Origin: Methanobacteriota archaeon
Lineage (GTDB): Archaea > Thermoplasmatota > E2 > DHVEG-1
DNA: 47,093 nucleotides
Assembly: GCA_026394495.1 (NCBI GenBank)
Contig: JAPKYE010000004.1
Span: forward strand, 1-47,093
Direction: 5' to 3'
In this document: piece by piece, positions 18,308-27,952 of the stretch
How the letters are laid out: the number at the start of each line of letters is the position of its first letter
Numbering within the stretch: position 1 is the stretch's first letter
The notes under the pieces: model-generated
Databases searched by the model: none
What the model was told of the DNA's origin: nothing
What the model saw: the letters and a program-made list of their open reading frames with translations, nothing else
Program-made: the position numbers and the translations under genes

Positions 18308-21300
18308 ATGGCGAATAAATTAAAGAAAAATCGTGGGCTTTTGACGATAGGTGCAGTTTTTCTCATGGTGATTAGTACTATCATACCGGCTACAATCGCA
18401 GATACAAGTGCAACTCCAGGTTTCGACCGAGGTGTCTCCTGGAAATCGATGACCCCCTTAAAAAAAGTAACTTTTGTGAATTTCGACGAAGAAAGCGTTC
18501 TTGATGATTATGCGTATCTTGCTGCTGTTCCCACCGCTGTTTTTTATGATAAAAATGAAAAACAAATTTATTCTAATCCACTTTTGTTTTACCAAGACGC
18601 CTATATTTCAGATGATGATGAGGAACGTACCTTGAACGCTCGACAAGGTATAGATTATTTTATGGAAGATTGGATGTCATATTGTGGTGGATATATTGAT
18701 CAGATGACATTGATTAACGTTCCAAAACAAAATATTGATTCCAGTTGGAATGCAAAAAATTATTCTGTTATCCAAGGCAATACTCCCGAGGATATCGCAA
18801 GTTCGATTGCGTTGCATGACTGGTCCTATGCAGAAAACGCAGTGGTCGCAGTAATTAACGATGATTCAATCAAACCAACGAATTATACCACAGGGCAACT
18901 TACGGGGATGGTTTTAAAAGAAAACGGGATATTAAGTCAGCATTTTGAGGTGCCGAAAACTAATGAGGTTTACCCTATGTATCATGAGTTTACGGTTCCT
19001 GATGGATATAAACTCCTGAATGTACGATCTTGGTATCCTAGTTTTTACCTTGATGCAGGTGTTCCCGGTTTTGAAGGTATTATTAACATGTCGATTCCAA
19101 CTGGTGACCGAGACATGCAAATTTACTGTGATTACAATGGTGAGTGGATGATGGCGGGGATCACCAATGCATGGAATGCTCAAGGTGGGATGGATCGGGA
19201 TAAAACCTCGGTGTACGTCTATAAAAGTGGGAAATGGAGTGTGGCAATCACAGATGTTCCTACGAAATCTGCGTATCTTGATTCAACTCTTCCTGTACAA
19301 AACAATGAAATTAAAGATCTTAGTTTAGAACCTCAGAAGAATCATAAAATCTTTAGTTTTAAATTCGGTAGATATGGAAGTTTCCTTGATATCTTAAAGA
19401 ACATGCGTAAAGTCACCTATCAAGTCGATGTGAATATGTACCCGGGGACAACCGTTACAATCCCCGATACGCCACCGTTTGGTTGCAGAAATGCAAATTT
19501 TAAGTTAACATGGGATGATGCTTCTACGCCGCTCGGTTTTTCTCTTATTGGACCTAGCGGAGAAGAAATTTTGTCAACACGTGAATCTGGTGTTTCATCA
19601 AAAAGCAGTTCTCCAAAAGATAGCGAAAGTAACGCAATGCCAGATGGAACAGAAGCAGATATGTATGTTGAGCGCCTTGGAGAATGTTTACCAGGGGAAC
19701 ATTATTCTATTTGTGTCTATGCATTAAATGATATAACCAGCTCAACAGATTTCACAGTTTCTTATTCATGGGATCAAAATATCAGCAAAATTCAAGGGGA
19801 TAGTCTTTCATCTGCAACAGAAGGTTCCGTTCTTGCATCTGTTTTAAACGCACCTCTTTTGTATATGAATTCATCAGAGATTTCTGCTGCAACATGTGAC
19901 GCACTCTATAAACTGGGTGTCAGTAACATCATCCTCATTGATCTTGGTGGTCAGCTGTCATCCAATGGAAAAACGCAACTCTCTCGTATTGCTTCAATTT
20001 CTCAGGAGTTTACAACGTATTCAGACATCTACAAATATATTCGATTGTTAACAGGGAGAAACGACATTGTTTTTTCGACGATTGATTCGTGGAGTTATTG
20101 GTATTCCACGGAGCTTGGAGTTGCTGGAGAAACAGAAAACGCGTTGTCGGTTGGTCCTGCTGCGTATATTGCTGCTCAGCATGGTTCCCCAGTTCTTCTT
20201 ATTGATAATCATCCGGAGCTATCGTCTGCTGTGGTTTGGCATAATGAACTGTGGAGACGTCATCCTGATGGTTATTCGAAACTTCCAACTGTTTCTGAAA
20301 TGTATCTTACGGGAACTCGTGTATACAATTTTTTAAAGGATCAGGGGTTTGATGAAGAAGGCCTTGAAACCATTATTACGGTTGCTGATCAGTTTGAAAT
20401 TGGATTATCCTGGGATCGTGTGTTTGTTGGGAAAGGAAAACCTGGGCGATTTATAGGTTCGCCTACGGATCTATCGGTATGGATCTCAAAAAATGTTTTT
20501 TATCCGCAGATTGTCTTTGAAAATCCTGCTTTAGATCCTACTGGTGTGAAACTTATCAATGGAAGTAGCAGTGAACGTGCTGGTCTCTTGGGCTTGTTTA
20601 CATTGTGGCGGGGGAAAATTGGTTTGAAAATCACGAAGCCATCACAAGAGGAAACATTTCAATATCCGGTTCTTGACACATTGATTTGTTATGATGAAAA
20701 GTTTAACACGAGAGCAAGTAAATACTGGGGTTTTACGTATACTTGTGCAGATGGGACTATACCTGGTGTTACTCCTTCTTTTGAACCGATTGACGAAGGC
20801 GTCATGGAGGCTGTGAACGGTCAGAAGGGTGGGTTTTTAGCGGATCTGAGTGGTTCGGAGGTGCAACCGTTTTATCTGGATCGCGCAGGGTATGATCCTG
20901 TGTTTTCCACTAACTTTGATGCAAATATGAATAATTTAAATCAAGGTGTGCTCCTCTGGATGATTAATACTCATGGTGCACCAGTCAACGGTGGTATGTT
21001 GATGTTTTGGGATGTAAAAAATACAGTTCCTGATGGATATCCTTCCATTCCTCTAAGTGGAGAAAAAAAGGAGTCAAACCCCTGGCGAGGCTATGAATGG
21101 TTGATGGGTTCAACTGCGGAACCTGACACGATGACCTCAGAAATCCATGGAATACTCGCAGCGCTCGCAGGAAACCCTACTCCAAAAGGAGTTCGTGTTT
21201 TTACTACTGCTCTTGATTGGGCGCTTGCAAAACGACCGGTCCGCGATATGGTAGGAAAAATCGCGAGTCTGCCTGTTCTCAGACTTGTTACTCCTGATTG

Positions 21301-21958
21301 GTTGCAAGATACTCAGGATTATTATGATGGTGTAATCATTACTGTGTTTCTTGGTAGATTTGGAACGAGCTGGTATAATGGTCTGATGATTGATGATGAG
21401 CTGGAAAACATTCATTCAGCGGGGGTTAGTAGCGTCGCGTGTCTTCCTGCCGGGAAATATTTGCATCTGGCGCTTATGAGACATGGTTCAGTGTTTCAGA
21501 TTATGGATCCATGGGCGACATCCTGGTATTCTGATGTATGGCAGAACTCTGTTCCTCGAGGGATTGCTTTGGGGAAAACCGTTGGTGAAATCTATACGGA
21601 AGGTATCAGTAAAGTTGGTATTCAGTATATTTCAGAGCCTCCAAACTGGTGGTGGGATCTTGCAGAGAACGTCTGTTTGTACGGTGATCCTGATTTGCGC
21701 ATCTGGGTGCCAAGCACTGAATATAGTAGTATTAATCATTGGTCTAGAGAAGATGTTCAATCCGTGATCTATGATCCAAATGATGGGTTTTCTATTGCGG
21801 GTCATACGCCGTTTGGTGCAACTGAGTATCCTTCGAAACGATCTGCGCCTTCTTTTGTTGATCCGTATCTATTTATCGGTGTGATTCTTGGTGCTATTGT
21901 TGTTTTGTTGATTGTTGCTTTGGTTTCTCTTCGAAAGAAGAAAACCATGGTAAAGTAG
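18308..21958 (+). CDS. Large secreted, C-terminally anchored gingipain-like (C25) protein
   Basis: 1216 residues from ATG 18308 (TTG 18296 also in frame). Signal peptide MANKLKKNRGLLTIGAVFLM... to about residue 30. A long N-terminal region contains a jelly-roll-like module at about 325-480 (PGTTVTIPDTPPFGC). The C-terminal half resembles clan CD/C25 peptidases. A His-Gly pair sits in MINTHGAPVNGG (CAT at 20972) and a hydrophobic-Ala-Cys motif in SSVACLPAGK (TGT at 21440), in the order and context of the gingipain His/Cys dyad. The domain ends with NVCLYGDPDLRIWVPS, the common C25 ending. A transmembrane helix (about 1185-1206) and RKKKTMVK follow, so the protein is tethered to the membrane. 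Spacing of His to Cys (~156 residues) is longer than usual, so activity is uncertain. Confidence 0.7.
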   Translation: MANKLKKNRGLLTIGAVFLMVISTIIPATIADTSATPGFDRGVSWKSMTPLKKVTFVNFDEESVLDDYAYLAAVPTAVFYDKNEKQIYSNPLLFYQDAYISDDDEERTLNARQGIDYFMEDWMSYCGGYIDQMTLINVPKQNIDSSWNAKNYSVIQGNTPEDIASSIALHDWSYAENAVVAVINDDSIKPTNYTTGQLTGMVLKENGILSQHFEVPKTNEVYPMYHEFTVPDGYKLLNVRSWYPSFYLDAGVPGFEGIINMSIPTGDRDMQIYCDYNGEWMMAGITNAWNAQGGMDRDKTSVYVYKSGKWSVAITDVPTKSAYLDSTLPVQNNEIKDLSLEPQKNHKIFSFKFGRYGSFLDILKNMRKVTYQVDVNMYPGTTVTIPDTPPFGCRNANFKLTWDDASTPLGFSLIGPSGEEILSTRESGVSSKSSSPKDSESNAMPDGTEADMYVERLGECLPGEHYSICVYALNDITSSTDFTVSYSWDQNISKIQGDSLSSATEGSVLASVLNAPLLYMNSSEISAATCDALYKLGVSNIILIDLGGQLSSNGKTQLSRIASISQEFTTYSDIYKYIRLLTGRNDIVFSTIDSWSYWYSTELGVAGETENALSVGPAAYIAAQHGSPVLLIDNHPELSSAVVWHNELWRRHPDGYSKLPTVSEMYLTGTRVYNFLKDQGFDEEGLETIITVADQFEIGLSWDRVFVGKGKPGRFIGSPTDLSVWISKNVFYPQIVFENPALDPTGVKLINGSSSERAGLLGLFTLWRGKIGLKITKPSQEETFQYPVLDTLICYDEKFNTRASKYWGFTYTCADGTIPGVTPSFEPIDEGVMEAVNGQKGGFLADLSGSEVQPFYLDRAGYDPVFSTNFDANMNNLNQGVLLWMINTHGAPVNGGMLMFWDVKNTVPDGYPSIPLSGEKKESNPWRGYEWLMGSTAEPDTMTSEIHGILAALAGNPTPKGVRVFTTALDWALAKRPVRDMVGKIASLPVLRLVTPDWLQDTQDYYDGVIITVFLGRFGTSWYNGLMIDDELENIHSAGVSSVACLPAGKYLHLALMRHGSVFQIMDPWATSWYSDVWQNSVPRGIALGKTVGEIYTEGISKVGIQYISEPPNWWWDLAENVCLYGDPDLRIWVPSTEYSSINHWSREDVQSVIYDPNDGFSIAGHTPFGATEYPSKRSAPSFVDPYLFIGVILGAIVVLLIVALVSLRKKKTMVK

Positions 21959-22050
21959 TAGGCCTTCTTTTTTTCTTCTTCTTTTTCTTGGTATTAAATG
22001 TTTGAAACGCTAAGTTTTTGAAATACAACCTGTTGTATCCATGTGATAGT

Positions 22051-23367
22051 ATGAAGATTGATCCATGGAGTTCTACTACGTATCAGGATTATACTCGTTT
22101 GCGCGATGAATTTGGTATTCAGGAGTTCACTGATGTTTTTTGGAAGGATTTACCGCATCCTCATAGGTTGTTGCGTCGTGGTGTGATCTTTGGGCATCGC
22201 GGATTTGAAATTATTCATTCTGCAATTAAGAACAAGAGACCCTGGGCGATTCTGACGGGTCTTATGCCTTCGGGACGGATGCATCTTGGTCATAAGATGG
22301 TGATCGATGAGGTGATGTACTATCAGAGCCTTGGTGCAGATATCTTCATCGCGGTTGCTGATATTGAGGCGTATGCGACGAGAGGTTTTAGCTTGGAAGA
22401 AGCAAGAATATGTGCGTTAAATGAGTATATTTCCAATTATATTGCTCTTGGGTTGAAACCGGATCGATGTCATATTTATTTTCAATCAGAACATCAGGTT
22501 GTGAAGGATCTAGCTTTTTTGCTTGGAAGAAAAGTAAACTGGTCGCAGATGCTGGCTACCTATGGGTTTACTGGTTCTACGAACATGTCCCATATCTTTT
22601 CCCCGCTTGTTCAAACTGGGGATATTTTACATGTTCAATTGCAGAAATATGGTGGTGTACGTCCAACATTGGTTCCTGTGGGGGTTGATCAGGATCCTCA
22701 TATTCGGTTGAGTAGGGATATTGCTCAGGCGTATCGTCTCTTTAATGTGACTGTTACCAAGGATAATAAAATCGGGGTGTTTGTGAAAATTGATGAGAAC
22801 GTAGATGTGTTGTTGGATCATGCAGAAAAAATCCTTCATTTGCTTCATTTCACGGATTTGAAACGTATATCGGAATACAAGGCGTTATACGTCAATGATG
22901 CAACTGAGCAGGATATTTCTATGATTGATCAGCAGCTCGCACAAACAGAGCCGACATTCAAAGGGTATGGTTTTCTTCAACCGTGTTCTACGTATCATAG
23001 GTTCATTACTGGTCTTACTGGGGATAAGATGTCGTCGTCAAAACCTGAGAGCGCGATTTTTCTTACAGATATGCCAAAGGAAGCGGCAAAGAAGATTATG
23101 CAGGCGAAAACCGGTGGTGCTGTTAGTCTTGAAGAACAGAAACGCTGTGGTGGAAAACCTGATGAATGTATGATTTATGAGTTGTTTTTGTATCATTTAA
23201 TTGAGGATGACAAAGAGCTTGAAACGATTTTTCAGTCATGTAAACAGGGGACTCAGATGTGCGGAAATTGTAAAAAACATGCTGCATTGTTGATGGAACA
23301 TTTTCTTGTGGATCTTAAAGAGAAACGAGAAAAAGCTGCGGAACGGTATAACGAATATTTTAAGTGA
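22051..23367 (+). CDS. trpS: Tryptophanyl-tRNA synthetase (archaeal/eukaryotic type)
   Basis: 438 residues from ATG 22051; a TTG at 22018 is in frame but adds nothing conserved. Class I synthetase: HIGH is MHLGHK with HLGH at 78-81, and KMSSS is at 326-330. The archaeal-type N-terminal extension (FTDVFWKDLPHPHRLLRRGVIFGHRG) and GVDQDPHIRLSRDIA are diagnostic for the eukaryote-like TrpRS. A C-terminal C-x2-C (MCGNCKKHA) is present. Single gene between the C25-like gene and a convergent hypothetical gene. Confidence 0.96.
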   Translation: MKIDPWSSTTYQDYTRLRDEFGIQEFTDVFWKDLPHPHRLLRRGVIFGHRGFEIIHSAIKNKRPWAILTGLMPSGRMHLGHKMVIDEVMYYQSLGADIFIAVADIEAYATRGFSLEEARICALNEYISNYIALGLKPDRCHIYFQSEHQVVKDLAFLLGRKVNWSQMLATYGFTGSTNMSHIFSPLVQTGDILHVQLQKYGGVRPTLVPVGVDQDPHIRLSRDIAQAYRLFNVTVTKDNKIGVFVKIDENVDVLLDHAEKILHLLHFTDLKRISEYKALYVNDATEQDISMIDQQLAQTEPTFKGYGFLQPCSTYHRFITGLTGDKMSSSKPESAIFLTDMPKEAAKKIMQAKTGGAVSLEEQKRCGGKPDECMIYELFLYHLIEDDKELETIFQSCKQGTQMCGNCKKHAALLMEHFLVDLKEKREKAAERYNEYFK

Positions 23368-23376
23368 AAAAAAAAG

Positions 23377-23892
23377 TTAGCTGTATGAGTTGTATGCACC
23401 TTCGTCTGTCATGAGTTTTTCGAATTTTGTATCAAGTTGTTTTCGTTGTTTTGCAAAGTTGTTGTGAACAACATTAAATGTATTCTTTGATTGTGTTGCT
23501 CGTCCTTTCAAAGGGATGCGTAGTCCTAGATCATTTCCTTTTAATGCGGCTTCAAGTATCATCTCAGGGGGAATTCCATGTTGTATATTGTTTAAGATTT
23601 TTTGGATGTTTCCTTGTACGATACCAAACTGTCCTGTGTTTTTTTGGATTGTTTTTTGGATGTCATCGTCAAGCTTTCTTGCGATTTTCGCGCCTACTCC
23701 TTGTGTTTCAAAAGGGTTTTTGAGGTGTTCTTTTAGGAGGTATACTCCTACATCTGGGTGGGAGATATAGCAGTCGTAGGAGAGAAGGTCATGGTCTCTG
23801 CCAAATGTTGCATTCCAGTTCTCTGGATGGTGTTTTGCATCGGTGACGATTTCGTTTAAGATGGCGTTTCGTGGTTTTATTTTTAGTCCCAT
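23377..23892 (-). CDS. Conserved-looking soluble protein, unknown
   Basis: 171 residues from the ATG at 23892 (MGLKIKPRNAILNEIV). A longer frame reaches 23970 but its extra residues are hydrophobic and lie over the upstream region, so the internal Met is preferred. Contains HPENWNATFGRDHDLLSYDCY and IQKILNNIQHGIPPEMILEAALKGNDLGLRIPL in pieces; mostly helical. No known motif. Convergent with trpS (9-base gap). Confidence 0.6.
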   Translation of the reverse strand: MGLKIKPRNAILNEIVTDAKHHPENWNATFGRDHDLLSYDCYISHPDVGVYLLKEHLKNPFETQGVGAKIARKLDDDIQKTIQKNTGQFGIVQGNIQKILNNIQHGIPPEMILEAALKGNDLGLRIPLKGRATQSKNTFNVVHNNFAKQRKQLDTKFEKLMTDEGAYNSYS

Positions 23893-24011
23893 TGTATCCT
23901 GGTATAAGATGAGTACTATAAGAAAATGACGAAAAGTTAAAACAGATAGAAGAGTATAAGTAGAGTACACCAGGTTTCCTGTTTGTAAAATGGATTCGTG
24001 TGGTGAATGAG

Positions 24012-24431
24012 ATGCTTGTGAAAGAGATCATGACAAAAAATGTGGTGACCATTGACGCAAATAATACTGTGTTTGATGCGTGTAAGAAATATTATGATTA
24101 TAAGGTGGGATGTCTGGTGGTGGAGGATAATGGCTTTTGTGTAGGTATTGTTACTGAACGGGATATTATTGAGCGTACTATTTGTGTGAAGAAAGATCCG
24201 CAAAAAACTAAGGTTTCGGAGATCATGTCATCAGGTATTAAAACTGTGTATGCGCTTGATACTGTAGATAAAGCTATTGAAATAATGAGGCAATATAAGT
24301 TTAAAAAACTCCCAGTGATTTCCAATAATGATATCGTTGGAATCATTACAGTGACTGATATTTCCAATGCGAAATCAGAAATGACGAAACGTTTTATGGA
24401 GACCTGGGTTAAAACAAAATGGCAAGATTAA
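24012..24431 (+). CDS. Two-CBS-domain protein
   Basis: 139 residues from ATG 24012 (GTG starts at 24000 and 24003 are possible). Two tandem CBS motifs: VKEIMTKNVVTIDANNTVFDA in two stretches with VGIVTERDI, then VSEIMSSGIKTVYALDTVDK with VGIITVTDI. Such minimal CBS pairs bind adenosine nucleotides and act as energy or redox sensors in larger systems. No attached effector domain. Convergent with a small gene (11-base gap). The partner is not identifiable here. Confidence 0.9.
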   Translation: MLVKEIMTKNVVTIDANNTVFDACKKYYDYKVGCLVVEDNGFCVGIVTERDIIERTICVKKDPQKTKVSEIMSSGIKTVYALDTVDKAIEIMRQYKFKKLPVISNNDIVGIITVTDISNAKSEMTKRFMETWVKTKWQD

Positions 24432-24442
24432 ACACTTTGTTT

Positions 24443-24670
24443 TTATAGGTACGTGAATGGTTCTCTTTTTCCGTCGATACGTTTTGCTCCTGAGGCAGAA
24501 AGAGATACTTCCAAGGTTTTCATTTGAACATGGTTTAGTCCTGTTCTTTTGATGAGAACTCTATCTTGTTCATCATAAATAGTTATTGTGCCATCTTCTG
24601 GGCAGCATACTGCTTTCATGGTTTGGTCGTTGTGCAGCCAGATCCAGATTTTCATGGTTTTCTTCATCAT
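24443..24670 (-). CDS. Small protein, unknown
   Basis: 75 residues, MMKKTMKIWIWLHNDQTMKA..., with a CCPEDG segment and a predicted mainly beta structure. A GGAGA ribosome site lies about 12 bases upstream on the minus strand. The 41-residue gene at 24697-24822 precedes it by 26 bases, suggesting a two-gene small operon. No family recognised. Confidence 0.5.
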   Translation of the reverse strand: MMKKTMKIWIWLHNDQTMKAVCCPEDGTITIYDEQDRVLIKRTGLNHVQMKTLEVSLSASGAKRIDGKREPFTYL

Positions 24671-24696
24671 GTTTTCTTTGTCTCCTATTTTTGTTT

Positions 24697-24822
24697 TTAT
24701 TTGTTTTTAATCTGTAAAGCGAGGGCTCGTATGCGATTTCCTACAACAAGTGATTTTGCGATGAATTCCATTTCTTTTGCTTCTTCCGGTGTTGAAATTT
24801 GTCCGACGATCATCATTACCAT
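24697..24822 (-). CDS. Small 41-residue protein upstream of the 75-aa gene
   Basis: Reads MVMMIVGQISTPEEAKEMEF, then a helix and ALALQIKNK, with a GAGGAGTGA ribosome site 6-8 bases upstream (minus strand). The amphipathic STPEEAKEMEFIAKSL helix and the ribosome site argue for a real gene, though at this length chance is possible. Met3 or Met4 could also be the start. Function unknown. Confidence 0.45.
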   Translation of the reverse strand: MVMMIVGQISTPEEAKEMEFIAKSLVVGNRIRALALQIKNK

Positions 24823-25003
24823 TTTTTATCACTCCTCACTCCTTATTTTGTCGGTTTGTTTATTAACGACTTATTGTACAATTCGTACCCAGGTTCTGTA
24901 CAGTTGGTACCGAAAATTTCAGCGTTTATTTTTTTTATAAAAACAAGCATAAGTATTAATCACTGGTAAATGATACATTATACGGAAGTAAGGATTGATT
25001 TCT

Positions 25004-25498
25004 ATGCAGGAAATTAAACGAATTGTTATACCTGTTGATAGTTCAGATGCTTCTAGAATAGCAACAGAGCAAGGTGTTTATCTTGCTAAGTTAATGAACA
25101 TTGATGTATCCATTGTCAGTGTGAATGATGCGGAACAATTCATGGTTTCTGCACCTCTTTCTGAAAAGCTGAAAAAAGAACGACAAGATTTTCTTCAGGA
25201 GGCAAAAAAAATCGCTGATTTGCGCGGTGTTTCTGCATCGACCGAACTGATGACTGGTGCACCTGTTGATGAAATTGTGAAACATGTGAAAAACAATGAT
25301 CTTATTGTGATGGGAAGTCAGGGAAAAACTGGGTTTAATAAGTTGATGCTGGGAAGCGTCTCTGAAAAAGTTTTACAGCGTGCACCATGTTCAGTGATGA
25401 TCATTAAACCAAATATATCTCTTGGTGTATTGGATGTCGAAAATACGATAGATACTATGTCTCAACAAAAAGAGAAAAAACGAGGAAAATTTCCTTAG
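25004..25498 (+). CDS. Universal stress protein (UspA family)
   Basis: 164 residues from ATG 25004, preceded by AAGGA at about 24988-24992. N-terminal IKRIVIPVDSSDASRIATEQ is the Usp nucleotide-fold start. The ATP-binding motif G-x2-G-x9-G-[ST] is present in GSQGKTGFNKLMLGSVSEKV, so an ATP-binding Usp. The C-terminal ~25 residues (after CSVMIIKP) form a hydrophilic tail. Convergent with dnaK, 3 bases between stops. A general stress-resistance role is typical for the family. Confidence 0.92.
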   Translation: MQEIKRIVIPVDSSDASRIATEQGVYLAKLMNIDVSIVSVNDAEQFMVSAPLSEKLKKERQDFLQEAKKIADLRGVSASTELMTGAPVDEIVKHVKNNDLIVMGSQGKTGFNKLMLGSVSEKVLQRAPCSVMIIKPNISLGVLDVENTIDTMSQQKEKKRGKFP

Positions 25499-25501
25499 AG
25501 T

Positions 25502-27370
25502 TTAATCGTTTTTCTTTTTATCTTTTACTTTGTAGTCTGCGTTAATTGTTTTGTCATCATCGTTGGGATGACCTGCCCAGGCATTATTTTCTGTAGTTTC
25601 ATTTTGTGTACCGTGTTCTTGTTGATACTGTTGTGCTGCTTGTTGGTATATCGCAGATGATGCTTTTTGAAATATTTTTGTGAGTACATCCATTTTTTCT
25701 TTTATTAAATCAGTATCGTCTCCAGTGAGAGCGTTTCGGAGTTCTTTGAGTGCTGTTTCAATTGCTTCTTTATCTTCTGTTGTGAATTTGTCTTTTAGTT
25801 CTTGTAGTGTTTTCTCAGTAGTATTTGCAAGAGAATCAGCGTTGTTTCTTGTTTCGACTTTTTCTCTGCGTTTTTTGTCTTCATCTTCGTGTTCTTTTGC
25901 TTCTTTTTTCATCCGTTCGATTTCGTTATCGGAGAGTTTTGTTGACCCGGTTATCCGAATCGATTGTTCTTTTCCAGTCCCCAGATCCTTTGCTGCTACG
26001 CTAAGGATTCCATCTACATCGATATCAAAAGCGACTTCAACCTGGGGAATACCACGAGGGGCGGGAAGGATGCCGTCAAGGTGGAATCGGCCAAGGCTTT
26101 TATTGTCTGCAGCCATCGGTCTTTCTCCTTGAAGGACATGGATTTCGACGCTTGTTTGGCTGTCTGCTGCTGTCGAAAAAACTTTACTTTTTTTTGTTGG
26201 AACTGTTGTGTTTCGTTCAATGAGTTGTGTTGCGACACCTCCGAGTGTCTCTACGCTTAAGCTTAGAGGGGTAACATCGAGAAGGACGATATCTTTGTCG
26301 ATATCTCCTGTGAGTATTCCTGCTTGAATAGCTGCACCAAGTGCTACGCATTCCATAGGGTCTACATCGCGTTTTGGTTTTTTGCCGAAGATTTTTTCTA
26401 CTTTTTGCATCACGATCGGCATGCGTGTTGGTCCACCTACGAGTACGACATGGTCAATGTCTGAGGGTTTGAGTTTTGCGTCTGCGAGTGCTTGTTTGCA
26501 GGGTTTTTCTGTGCGGTCTATAATTGGGCTGATAAGTTCATCGAGTTTCGCGCGGGTGAGTTTTATCTCCAAGTGTTTTGGTTCATTGTTGATAACTGTT
26601 ATGTATGGGAGGTTTATGGTAGTCTGAACTGTTGTAGATAACTCCATTTTCGCGGTTTCCGCTGCATCTAATAGTCGTGATAGTGATTTGAGGTCTTTTC
26701 TGAGGTCAATGTTATGTTCTTTTTTGAAGGTCTCTGAAAAATAATCAACAAGTACTTGATCCATGTCTGAGCCGCCAAGTTGAGTGTCTCCGTTGGTTGA
26801 TAACACTTCGAAAACACCGCCACCGACTTCCATGAGGGTGATATCAAAGGTTCCTCCGCCGAGATCATAGACTGCTATTTTCTGTTCTCCTTCTTTATCC
26901 AATCCATAAGCTAAGGATGCAGCAGTTGGTTCGTTGATGATGCGTTTTACGTTAAAACCTGCGATTTTTCCTGCGTCTTTGGTTGCTTGTCTTTGGTCAT
27001 CGTTGAAGTATGCGGGTACTGTTATAACTGCATCGGTTATTGTTTCTCCTAAAAATGCTTCAGCATCTTTTTTTATTTTCTGTAATATAAACGCTGATAT
27101 TTGTTCTGGTGAGTATTTTTTTCCATGGCTGGTTACTTTTTCTCCGCGGCCCATTTTTCTTTTTATTCGTTGGATGGTTCCTTCTGGGTTTGTGACCGCT
27201 TGTCGTTTCGCTGCTTCTCCTACAAGCATTTCTCCTTCTTTGGTGAATGCGACAACAGATGGAAAATAGGTTTGACCCTCTATACTTTTGATTATAACAG
27301 GTTTCCCTGCTTCGATAAATGCAACTTCTGAGTTTGTTGTTCCTAGATCTATTCCTACGACTTTTCCCAT
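25502..27370 (-). CDS. dnaK: Hsp70 chaperone DnaK
   Basis: 622 residues. The nucleotide-binding domain shows [14 protein letters not shown] (phosphate 1), [18 protein letters not shown] (phosphate 2) and [13 protein letters not shown] (adenosine motif). The linker [19 protein letters not shown] leads to the substrate-binding beta domain and a helical lid. The tail is Gln/Asn-rich, not EEVD, as in bacterial-type DnaK. DnaK is found in only some archaea and is generally regarded as acquired from bacteria (known). Order in transcription is thermosome, grpE, dnaK with short gaps. No dnaJ is adjacent. Confidence 0.97.
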   Translation of the reverse strand: MGKVVGIDLGTTNSEVAFIEAGKPVIIKSIEGQTYFPSVVAFTKEGEMLVGEAAKRQAVTNPEGTIQRIKRKMGRGEKVTSHGKKYSPEQISAFILQKIKKDAEAFLGETITDAVITVPAYFNDDQRQATKDAGKIAGFNVKRIINEPTAASLAYGLDKEGEQKIAVYDLGGGTFDITLMEVGGGVFEVLSTNGDTQLGGSDMDQVLVDYFSETFKKEHNIDLRKDLKSLSRLLDAAETAKMELSTTVQTTINLPYITVINNEPKHLEIKLTRAKLDELISPIIDRTEKPCKQALADAKLKPSDIDHVVLVGGPTRMPIVMQKVEKIFGKKPKRDVDPMECVALGAAIQAGILTGDIDKDIVLLDVTPLSLSVETLGGVATQLIERNTTVPTKKSKVFSTAADSQTSVEIHVLQGERPMAADNKSLGRFHLDGILPAPRGIPQVEVAFDIDVDGILSVAAKDLGTGKEQSIRITGSTKLSDNEIERMKKEAKEHEDEDKKRREKVETRNNADSLANTTEKTLQELKDKFTTEDKEAIETALKELRNALTGDDTDLIKEKMDVLTKIFQKASSAIYQQAAQQYQQEHGTQNETTENNAWAGHPNDDDKTINADYKVKDKKKND

Positions 27371-27385
27371 ATTATTATTCCTCCA

Positions 27386-27892
27386 TTATTTTTCTATTTT
27401 TTTGTTTTTTGCGACTACAACTTGTGATGGTCGCATGATTTTTCCATTCAAGAGATATCCTTTTTTTATTTCTTCAATAATTAAGCCGTCTGCGCAATCA
27501 TCTTTTTCGATGGTTGATATGGCATAATGATACTGATGATTGAAAGGTTTTCCTATGCTTTCTATGGATGTAATATGTTCTCGCTCAAACACATTATGTA
27601 ATTGTTTCAGGATTGATTCAATGCCTTCTGTAGGGTTTTTGTCGTCTTTTACTTTGGTGAGAAGTTCTGAGAAATCAAGTAATTCGGAAAAATATTTTTT
27701 TTTTGTATCCTCTTCTTTTACGATAAGTTCTTTTTCTATGCGTTTTTGGTAGTTTTGGAACTCTGCGTAAGATCGGAGGAGTTTGTCATTTTTTTCTTTG
27801 AGTTCTTGCGTTAGTTTCTGCAAGTCGTCTTCTATTTTTTTCCCAGATTCTTGGGTTGGTTTCTTTTTCTCGCTTAGTTTTTTTGCGGTCAT
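27386..27892 (-). CDS. grpE: Nucleotide exchange factor GrpE
   Basis: 168 residues. The N-terminal ~70 residues form a long coiled coil (ELKEKNDKLLRSYAEFQNYQ). The C-terminal beta-wing domain contains IESIGKPFNHQYHYAISTIE and ends GYLLNGKIMRPSQVVVAKNK, the GrpE signature (Y.L..rvlRpa.V.V.k). It promotes ADP release from the downstream DnaK. 15 bases separate it from dnaK, so the two are co-transcribed. Confidence 0.95.
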   Translation of the reverse strand: MTAKKLSEKKKPTQESGKKIEDDLQKLTQELKEKNDKLLRSYAEFQNYQKRIEKELIVKEEDTKKKYFSELLDFSELLTKVKDDKNPTEGIESILKQLHNVFEREHITSIESIGKPFNHQYHYAISTIEKDDCADGLIIEEIKKGYLLNGKIMRPSQVVVAKNKKIEK

Positions 27893-27952
27893 GCTCTCCC
27901 TGAAAAAATAATGTTTTTATTTTTAAAAAAAAAGAAAAAAGGGGGGAAAATC

